Assembly: GCA_002633005.1 (NCBI GenBank) | Contig: NMRA01000573.1 | Coordinates: 186,001 to 250,000 of the forward strand | Direction of reading: 5' to 3' | Length of the DNA: 64,000 nt | Source: Phoronis australis | Taxonomy: Eukaryota; Phoronida; Phoronidae | Shown: piece by piece, positions 11,601-18,057 of the stretch | Numbering within the stretch: the stretch's first letter is position 1 | Layout of the letters: each line of letters starts with the position of its first letter | The notes under the pieces: model-generated | What the model was told of the DNA's origin: nothing | What the model saw: only the letters and a program-made list of their open reading frames with translations | The model's database searches: none | Made by a program: the position numbers and the translations under genes

Positions 11601-14600
11601 AACTGTTGCCACTGTAAATGAAACGTTTTCCATCATGGCGGAGACGGTGAATTCAGAGAATCGCTTAGTAGCAAAGAATGCGTTGTCTAACATTGGCCAA
11701 GCAAACGCGCATTGGACATTCGTTCCATTTCATGACCTTCGTGAATATATACATGAGTTAATGATTTTCTATTTCATTCAGTCACATGATGAACCGTGTG
11801 AAGTTCTGACAGCCGACAATTCTACGGAAATGGTGTTCACGGCTCCAGTCTCGGACACAAAGCTGTATAGTCAACTATGGTTTACATACAAGGGAGAAAT
11901 CCTAAATGTAGGCAATGGGTTGTCACTAAGTTATGGCGCACATATCTCTGAGCAAGTGAAACTTGTCTCGAATGACCAAACTACTTTCGGCACGAAGTGG
12001 ACCATTCATGGGAGCACCATCCAGCCAACTCTTCTCAGTGACAAAGTACTGTCGATCAACACAAACACTGGACTGGTAGAGATAAAAAATAACAGTTACT
12101 TGGCAACGCAAAAATGGAAGATGCTTGAATTTAGTCAAGCCATTGATCAACCGGAGTCTCTTGCATGTTTTAAATACGATCTAAATGACTCCGTGTTTAT
12201 CAAACATGAAAGCATTCCATGCAAAGTTCTTACTGCATCAGACGACGGATTGTCGATTACTTTCCAAGAGTTTGAAGAGTCCATTGTTGCTCGGCAACTA
12301 TGGTACTTCAAGTATGGCCATTTAGTAAACGTTGAGTTTGGAAGGTCTATGAAAGTTAACGACGAAGCAGTGTCTTTGGTAGAGACTAGAAAGTATGATT
12401 CTCAGCAATACCTTAATAGAAATGGGACATCGGTGGTCAAGGCGTTGAACGGAAGAACAATTTGTTCCATGTGGCCTGCAAAATCCGACGATGGCTCGTC
12501 TTTAACGTGTAAAAACAACAAGTTCTCTGCCATGAAGTGGTCGTTCGTCCAATTAGACGATGGATTACATGACATAGGATCTATCCGCTGCTTGATATTA
12601 ATACAGAGTCAGGTTACGCCGTGTGAGTTCATAACAGGATATGTCAGTGATGAAAAATACGGTACTTTGAAATTACGGCCAATGATAGATGACCTCGTTG
12701 ATACTCAGATTTTCTACTGGAGGAATTACAGCTTAGTTCACTTGAAGAGCAGTTTAGTAGTGTCCGAATCTCCCGGCGCTTTAACTTTGCAACAGTCTTC
12801 ACACTCACGCAGCAAGTTTGTCTACGAGCCATTTCTTCACCACATTATTTTTGCAAACTCTAATAAGGCAGTAGCATTTAATCCTAATAACGACGGTGTT
12901 TTAGTTAAAGAAGACATTAGATACATCTCAAAGCAAAAGTGGTCTTTCATTGAGCTGAACGATGCCATGCATGAAAAGGTAGAAAACTGTCCCGAGCGTT
13001 CACAACCATCCAGGTATTTCTTCATCAAGCATCGAGATCAACCGTGTTTGGTTCTCACTGGAGCTAATCAGGGTGAATCACCAGAATTCAAAATATTCAA
13101 CCAGGACAATTTCTATGACCAAGTGTGGTACGTTCATAACAATCAGATTGTAAATGCAGGCAAAGATCTTGCCATAATGTTGGGTGATGTTCTTAATGAA
13201 AACTCGCGCCAAGTGATAATGTGGCACAGGTACGCCTATTCATTACGTCAGCGTTTTATTTTAACGACCACTCAGTCATCGTCGATTCAGAGCCAAATGG
13301 ATATGAGCTGCTATCTTTCTAGCGACGATTTTGGCACAGGGTCGACCGCTAATGCTGTTTGCAGGGGAAAAGGTTCTTCAAACTGGAATTTCGTGGACAT
13401 AAACGATGATTACATTCAAAAAGTAACATGTAGATTCTTCATTCAGTCAGAGGAGGTGCCGCCATGTGAACTATTGACTGGGCAAGGAATAGACAGGCAA
13501 GTTCGTCTCCGGCCTCTTGATACTGACGATGTGGAAAGTCAGTTGTGGTATTGGGATGGTGATCGAATTTTGAACGCGAAAACTAAGATGGCAATTTCAG
13601 ATTACGGCAATACAATCACTCTCCGACGTAAGGACGAATCCTTGACACAAACGTGGTTGTATGAGAATACAAGAGTTAAATCCAGAACTAATCCAAACCA
13701 GGTAATAACGTTCTCTCATGATTCTGGCAGTGTCTATCTATCCCCTCTGTCTAGATGGAACCACGTTCTTAAATACCAGAGTTGGATTTTTTTGAGAGAA
13801 AAGGATGGCTTTGACAATCCAGATCGGCTTCGCTGTATTTCGTCGAATTCGAACCCAGACATGTATATTATAAGAAGCGAGCATAAGGAGTGTCCCTTAC
13901 TAAAACATGTGGGAAACGATCGTCCAGGTGTTCGAAAACTACAAAAGAACGTTGACGCCGGAGTACTTTGGGTTGTTCAAAATGACCATCTTATCAACGT
14001 GGAGGCAAAGAAGAGTTTGATGGCCACTCGTACATCGACATTACAATTTGAGAACACGTATACTCACGAGCCTCGCCAACATTGGGAAATGGACAACGAT
14101 AGAATAAAAAGTTGGCTCCATGGTCCACAATTCCTTGAAGTTTCTGGCAGTTCTGTAAAGTTGGCCAGTCACCAGGAGACAACGAAACAAGAATGGCAAT
14201 GGTTCACATTGAAGGAATATGAAAACGATAATAAGTTGATGCGCTGCTCGCGGTGTTATAACAAGCAGGAAGAAACAGCGTCAGAGGTAATAGGATATAT
14301 TCCTATTTTCGGTTGGCTATATAATCTGTTTCGGTCCGTTGCCTACGCTGCCAAACAATGCCCGGATGTGGCTTTAACGGCATTCATGGATTTCGGTCTG
14401 GATATTGCCTTTGACCTTGTATCATTACTTAGCGGCGGTACGGCTTCTGCTTTGGCGTATGGTTTAAAAACTGGACTGAAATTCGGAATAAAGGCAGGGT
14501 TGAAGGCAACCTTTCATGCTGTGAAAGGAATGGTAAAAATGTCAATTGTAGCTGCTAAGAACGGCTTTAAGAACTTAGCGAAAAATGGATTGAGGCAAAC

Positions 14601-15846
14601 TTTAAAATTTAAGCTGAAGACTGCCGCTTCAACAATGAGAACTCAACTGAAAACGTCAATAAAAAGTTTGAAATTTATGCTTAAGTTAAGTTCACGTTCC
14701 CTTAAGGAGCATACAATAAAGCTTGGAAGCCTCATGTTAAAAGGAGGCAAGCGCATGAGAGCGATCGCAACTAAGTCTGGCAAGGCACCTGGTCCGTCTA
14801 AATTCAACAATTTCCCAGAATTATTCAGTAACGTGAGGAAATCTGTTATAGACAAGATACAATCTATTGGCAAAAACTTTAAGAGCAAGTTAAAACGGAA
14901 ACTAGACGACTTGTCAAACAAAGCAGAAGATGCTATTAATAGGTCGAAACACCACAAAGTTCGTAACATGAAGCTCATGTGCAGAAGGGTTCGTAGAGCA
15001 CTGGTGCCGAACAGCCCTTGTAAAAATATAAAAGGGTTGAACGGTGCTACACTTGAACAAACCACAGCTGCTCTGTCGGACGCTAAACGTTATCGTGAGC
15101 TTCCAGCCCCCCCTGAAGAAATACTCCAAGACTTTAGATCTCTTTCTGTCAAGGCAAACTTGAATGATGAGAAATTAACAGGTCAGTTTGGTGCGTTAGC
15201 CATCAAGCAAAACGGGGAGTTAAGACACGTGCAACTGCAAACGATTTCCGAAATAATTGACAAGAGAAAACAAGCACCGTCCGATCCTCAATATAAACCT
15301 ATAAAAGTGGCCCAAGACGTGGAACCTGATGGACAGGAGCTTCCTTCAAAGGACGTTCGTCACGTGGAACAGAGTTTAATGGAAAATCTGGACATGAGAC
15401 AACTGGAAAAGTGTTCCGAAAAGAGTCCTTGCTCTATATATCTTTTTACCAAGAATTCTCCATGCTCAAGTCACGCGATGGGGCCCGAAACGTTAAGCTG
15501 TATACAGTACATTGGAGGTCGGTGCAAGAAGTTGAAACATGTACGTTGTATTGTTGGGTTTGATAAGATTTACACGCATCTGGATTACCTGCATGACAAC
15601 TCTTGGCGGGAATTTTTTCGTCGAGTTGTCTCTAAACAGGAAGTTGGAAATTTGTTTAAAAAGAGCAAGTGGATTAAACAAGCGGATGTCGACCTAATTA
15701 AAGACATTACTAAAAATGTAGACTACGACAAGTTCAAAGACTCTGATGCACTACGTAGAGAAGTGAACAAAAAACTTTCGGAAGAAGCGGAATTGGCTAG
15801 AATGTTAGATTTGAATAAACAAAATACAGATATTTATCGGCTGTAA
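8671..15846 (+). CDS. Giant QxW-lectin / membrane / deaminase-like protein (copy A)
   Basis: Single 2391-codon exon; I recognise no named gene. Residues 1-29 form a hydrophobic signal peptide. Furin-type sites follow at RDKR112, RSRR269, RTKR302 and RQRR368. From residue 380 eleven units begin with an F-F-I-x-x PC-x-LLT pattern, at 380, 507, 625, 807, 894, 1031, 1175, 1308, 1449, 1588 and 1731. The best ones carry three QxW motifs each, typical of ricin-B beta-trefoils. The unit at 807 looks truncated. Unit 3 contains two membrane helices (about 657-677 and 687-709). Residues 1872-1952 are hydrophobic and glycine-spaced, followed by a Lys/Arg-rich stretch. The tail (about 2172-2290) has beta-strands, H2231-V-E2233 and P2264-C-S-S-H2268, matching the zinc-deaminase fold. 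Inferred role: a secreted or surface protein that binds glycans and presents or delivers an enzyme domain. An upstream in-frame start is unlikely because an acceptor lies 12 bases before the ATG. The ORF is certain; the lectin fold is likely; the deaminase is probable. Confidence 0.9.
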   Translation: MQQRGRIQRFALLWALLLILQQFDVVLLMNVAQLSGHRTIKNEQPRWKQSSRDLPSVPNVFQNPKRSGEGEAHDVATTLQKSATTELFKGNATEGVEELKFSPRAQAKRDKRSIGEDINRVIEAIKTSVETMDNRDTFARNVSTWLRSCHSHRDQNIHFWRKHVALYPFFLVTLSIALYVRGCREELKNHLQELLDILDANDVIDFVEDFNILRVKDLMSGSSERDFMHDADTPEAMINAESEEIVVENFKNIKQLSEIFDDFNGRSRRSHYGLQPALDDIITQYEVLKSMYSHEENDRTKRNTGNRKPENSLTIDREVLAKILDKRFVQDSDHILSSSITRHAFKSINDRLYSQILPQTNPLHRQRRAADMDDETARPFFIKNSAFPCKLLTAKMSGGQYVMSMESYSEEALQLWVWENGHLRNFGNKLYANLESQLLSDSAPRTLLRKLNDWLAVDGRENSGCYVEVKVAGFSVELRKNCQGTSQKWHFVQIEKARESFDSVVCLFVIQNRDSCLVLEHRQEHLRSRPVPRQVHTQQLWYWDHHRIRNAYSHMYLASNGSEMFLTDSKQQAWSYKEWPVDDVTKVTFPGISHATSQANDNIAKGDWDLTDAGDDEKMRCGRKHYYVLKNTEKPCNVLCVEETDNGPYLSVPASVGILSFMVVTVFALSVAGVYHQRQGKQTPAKLFFIAAAAVGLVTSVCVTCAAVVRKVVKLIKFDYFDPENPLNCLWYSQKEKLVNVRHGSDLNTNSSEVELTMNQGMLKQLGKENCYLHVAGEQSISCQNEPTNSSWGLVDYDDNEFSAKIFCLYVLPQNKPRCEDMRRYRQTTSGHGVAHDKQTDDDHDVLEQKLWYFHGDNLVNLDSGDVFNGSVSEQSPINFINYTQNCSTSLSLFFIQTKAANRRILGFDRSEGNVSFQTYNDDNVLDKLWYIKGSHIFNYATGYKLMFNVSSTNRTVFLTHRAQSDEMEWYAKDNRITVATVNETFSIMAETVNSENRLVAKNALSNIGQANAHWTFVPFHDLREYIHELMIFYFIQSHDEPCEVLTADNSTEMVFTAPVSDTKLYSQLWFTYKGEILNVGNGLSLSYGAHISEQVKLVSNDQTTFGTKWTIHGSTIQPTLLSDKVLSINTNTGLVEIKNNSYLATQKWKMLEFSQAIDQPESLACFKYDLNDSVFIKHESIPCKVLTASDDGLSITFQEFEESIVARQLWYFKYGHLVNVEFGRSMKVNDEAVSLVETRKYDSQQYLNRNGTSVVKALNGRTICSMWPAKSDDGSSLTCKNNKFSAMKWSFVQLDDGLHDIGSIRCLILIQSQVTPCEFITGYVSDEKYGTLKLRPMIDDLVDTQIFYWRNYSLVHLKSSLVVSESPGALTLQQSSHSRSKFVYEPFLHHIIFANSNKAVAFNPNNDGVLVKEDIRYISKQKWSFIELNDAMHEKVENCPERSQPSRYFFIKHRDQPCLVLTGANQGESPEFKIFNQDNFYDQVWYVHNNQIVNAGKDLAIMLGDVLNENSRQVIMWHRYAYSLRQRFILTTTQSSSIQSQMDMSCYLSSDDFGTGSTANAVCRGKGSSNWNFVDINDDYIQKVTCRFFIQSEEVPPCELLTGQGIDRQVRLRPLDTDDVESQLWYWDGDRILNAKTKMAISDYGNTITLRRKDESLTQTWLYENTRVKSRTNPNQVITFSHDSGSVYLSPLSRWNHVLKYQSWIFLREKDGFDNPDRLRCISSNSNPDMYIIRSEHKECPLLKHVGNDRPGVRKLQKNVDAGVLWVVQNDHLINVEAKKSLMATRTSTLQFENTYTHEPRQHWEMDNDRIKSWLHGPQFLEVSGSSVKLASHQETTKQEWQWFTLKEYENDNKLMRCSRCYNKQEETASEVIGYIPIFGWLYNLFRSVAYAAKQCPDVALTAFMDFGLDIAFDLVSLLSGGTASALAYGLKTGLKFGIKAGLKATFHAVKGMVKMSIVAAKNGFKNLAKNGLRQTLKFKLKTAASTMRTQLKTSIKSLKFMLKLSSRSLKEHTIKLGSLMLKGGKRMRAIATKSGKAPGPSKFNNFPELFSNVRKSVIDKIQSIGKNFKSKLKRKLDDLSNKAEDAINRSKHHKVRNMKLMCRRVRRALVPNSPCKNIKGLNGATLEQTTAALSDAKRYRELPAPPEEILQDFRSLSVKANLNDEKLTGQFGALAIKQNGELRHVQLQTISEIIDKRKQAPSDPQYKPIKVAQDVEPDGQELPSKDVRHVEQSLMENLDMRQLEKCSEKSPCSIYLFTKNSPCSSHAMGPETLSCIQYIGGRCKKLKHVRCIVGFDKIYTHLDYLHDNSWREFFRRVVSKQEVGNLFKKSKWIKQADVDLIKDITKNVDYDKFKDSDALRREVNKKLSEEAELARMLDLNKQNTDIYRL
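9808..14253 (+). other. Array of eleven ricin-B-like (QxW) beta-trefoil units
   Basis: Domain-level entry within the copy A protein (residues 380-1861). Units are spaced about 118-144 residues apart, except unit 3 (longer because of the membrane hairpin) and unit 4 (about 87, degenerate). In unit 10 the three subdomain signatures are SQLWYW, TQTWLY and YQSWIF; in unit 11 the last two are RQHWEM and KQEWQW. An I-x-N after each first W (for example DRILNA, NQIVNA, GHLVNV) matches the ricin-type subdomain pattern. Sugar-binding residues cannot be assigned by eye. Confidence 0.75.
10639..10797 (+). other. Two-helix membrane hairpin inside lectin unit 3
   Basis: Residues 657-677 (GILSFMVVTVFALSVAGVYH) and 687-709 (LFFIAAAAVGLVTSVCVTCA) are strongly hydrophobic and joined by a short basic loop. 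They sit between the PC-x-L start and the CLWY motif of the same unit, so the hairpin interrupts a would-be trefoil. It would anchor the protein with both ends on the same side of the membrane. Confidence 0.7.
14284..14527 (+). other. Glycine-spaced hydrophobic segment
   Basis: Residues about 1872-1957: EVIGYIPIFGWLYNLF, then an alanine/glycine-rich stretch containing MDFGLDIAFDLVSLLSGG and the repeating LKTGLKFGIKAGLKA, then a long Lys-rich amphipathic region. Such segments are typical of membrane-inserting or translocation regions, but no specific family is recognised. It is almost unchanged between the two gene copies. Confidence 0.5.
15184..15576 (+). other. Deaminase-like domain of copy A
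   Basis: The order is that of the cytidine/AID-APOBEC/toxin deaminase fold: strand QFGALAIKQNGEL, then a helix starting H-V-E (15361-15369), then strand SIYLFTKNS leading into P-C-S-S-H (15460-15474), helix, and strand KHVRCIVGF. H2231 and C2265 would bind zinc and E2233 would shuttle protons. The usual second cysteine of PCxxC is histidine here (H2268); C2277 is an alternative ligand. The spacing from E to P is 30 residues. Known relatives by architecture are bacterial toxin deaminases and secreted metazoan AID/APOBEC-like deaminases. This is motif reading only. Confidence 0.55.
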
Positions 15847-17112
15847 ACATACAGTGATTGGACTATAGTGTTCTTGAAAACAGAAAGGGAACGTGTAGAC
15901 GAAGTGGGATGTTGAAGATTTGCATTTTCCCGCTTTTCCCCGAACTTGGATGATAAACTTCTGAAAGCCAATGATATCGACGCATATTCGTGTGGGCTGT
16001 TGAAACCACGTACAACCAGGTCTTTTAGAAAAGCATCACGCGCCTGTTTTGCCTCGTCAACCCATTCTGCGCCCTATTATTCTGAATTTTAGAAGTATCT
16101 TGGATTTTATCTCTTTTACACGATGACCTATTTTTCGTCTACACTCCTGCTTTCTTTTTGAAATGGGGGGACCTTTTGAAGTTATAACTACAAATTATAA
16201 AGTGTGTTGTGTTTTGTGACTTTATTTCAAATGTAAAGTCTTGTCGTTGTGTCAGTCATTCGCTGAAATGAAGGCCGTTGAAGTTACCAAATTAATAGGC
16301 TTAACATACGATGTCACTGATCGTGTGGGATGTACATGTACCTAGTTCAGATTCGAAACCACTCTTGGGCTGTTATTCATTTTTGTCACCGATATTGTCA
16401 CCTTGACAACCACCGTCGAAGCAATGTCAGAAACCTGGCGAAATGTAATATAAGAAACAACGGGAGATTATAGGGAAATCATGAATTCAACAACGTTTGC
16501 GATATCCACTTTAATTGACAATATCGGGAAATGCCTACGGTTAAATAGTATGTGGGATGATAATTGGAAATTACAACTTCTGACTCGCATCTAAATATTT
16601 GCTTTGTGTTATTTAGTGATTAATGTTTATATCGGTACCTGCATTGTTCTGATGTGACGAACGCCTACGACGAAATCGTTACTGTACTGCGCTAGGCCGC
16701 ACCACGTAGCCTACAGCTATTTTATAGGCTACTTATAACTTGTGGAAATCATAGACTATAATCTATGGTGGAAACAAATGTGAAGATATCCGGAACATGG
16801 TGGTATGGGTTTTCTGTTTTCAGGTTTTGGAAGGTGACTCAATTACTTGTGTTGATGAAACAGTGACTGTCAGACTCTGTGACAATGTTATTCCCTACAT
16901 GATTGTTTTAAGTCCACATAGCAAATTATGCCCTTTGAAAATTGAACTTTTATTAACTCTGAATTTTACCATAAAACTAAATAAGTTGATTTATTTTAGA
17001 TGTGCTTGATTGTAGGCCCACTTGGGTATACCTAACACTGATATTCTTCTTTTTGTAACGTCTCTTTGTAAAGTAAACTTCTGTAACTTCAGACTGATAT
17101 AGTCTGTCAAGT
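15847..17112 (+). other. 3' UTR and flank of copy A
   Basis: Collinear with 20857-22042 downstream of copy B. By eye the first few hundred bases are about 85-90% identical with several indels, and similarity rises farther downstream. No other gene is seen. A 70-codon frame at 16797-17009 has no support in the paralogous copy. Confidence 0.6.
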
Positions 17113-17124
17113 AACGGCACAATG

Positions 17125-17338
17125 GTGTTCACTCTCTTTACTCGAGGTCGTGGTTTCGAGTCCCACTGGATCACACTGCTAGACCTTTGGCTCAGGTCTC
17201 TAGCTCCTCAGCTCTGTTTTAACTATTTATTAAAAAAGCATAAAAATGGTTCCAGGTGATCACTGCAATGGGCCCACAAGCACGACCTGCACACGTCTGC
17301 TACAACGTGTATCAGACCGCCTGCAATTATTTTTTTTA
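17125..17338 (+). mobile_element. tRNA-derived SINE, 5'-deleted copy
   Basis: Flanked by AACGGCACAATG (17113-17124) and AACGACACAATG (17339-17350), the same target site as the fuller SINE at 22055. Relative to that copy 30 bases of the head, including the A box, are missing. The B-box-like GGTTTCGAGTCCC and the T-rich 3' end remain. Confidence 0.75.
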
Positions 17339-17534
17339 AACGACACAATGTTTATTTTGATGTACTCTTGTTAATAAATATTTTACTTTTTTACTATTAA
17401 ATCGTATTATTCATCGGTCATCACCGTCACAAACAGGTTACTACTATTGTCGAGCAAAATTTAATTTAAACATATTCTTTGTTCATTATAGGTCTAGGAT
17501 GCATTTGACTAGGCGATTTTTATTCTGCGATTTT

Positions 17535-17590
17535 TATGGAATAAACTATTCGTTGACTCTTAAAAGAGTCAACGAATAGTTTATTCCATA
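17535..17590. repeat. Perfect 56-bp hairpin
   Basis: Two 27-base arms, starting TATGGAATAAACTATTCGTT, are perfect reverse complements around a 2-base centre. One arm contains AATAAA. The orthologous position at 22495-22550 has the same structure with two mismatches. It may be the collapsed inverted termini of a transposon. Confidence 0.9.
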
Positions 17591-18056
17591 AAGCAGCGTG
17601 GGTCGCATCGCAGCCCCAGATATCCTTCCGCTCAGTGAATCGCCCTGGCCAATAATAGACTTATTCTGTTCTTGCGTACGTTTTCAGTAGTCTTTGCAGT
17701 CTCGTGAATCCATGCAATCGAACAATTCATTATGCAGGCCTACATTAGCATGAAATATGTAATCAAACAGTGAACGACATTGAAATGCCTGTTACAAATT
17801 TCTATTGACAAACAAGGTGTAGACATCAAATTTTTTAAAATAGTGACAACAAAATCCGGAGATTTTAAATATGGTGTGAAATGCTCACAACTCGTGGAAA
17901 AATAACGCAAACTTCAGTGAAAGCATATTGAACAACAAAACTCAACTCAGTGACATCGTCGTAAGCGGCGGAGTAGTTTTTTTCGCTGTTTTGAAATTAC
18001 CGCCACTGACGTACCCGTTCACTGCGCCCCACTTGACAGCAGTCATTACTGAGATA

Positions 18057-18057
18057 N
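18057..18057. other. Assembly gap (single N) between gene copies
   Basis: The left side ends in copy A 3' flank at a position equivalent to 23026. The right side begins inside lectin unit 9 of copy B. The sequence between, including the 5' part of copy B and possibly further copies, is missing. Confidence 0.9.

Noticed and set aside
13994-15129. Minus-strand frames of 62-140 codons opposite copy A (and their equivalents opposite copy B)
   Set aside because: They are antisense shadows of a strongly supported plus-strand gene, have no splice context, and mirror its codon pattern.
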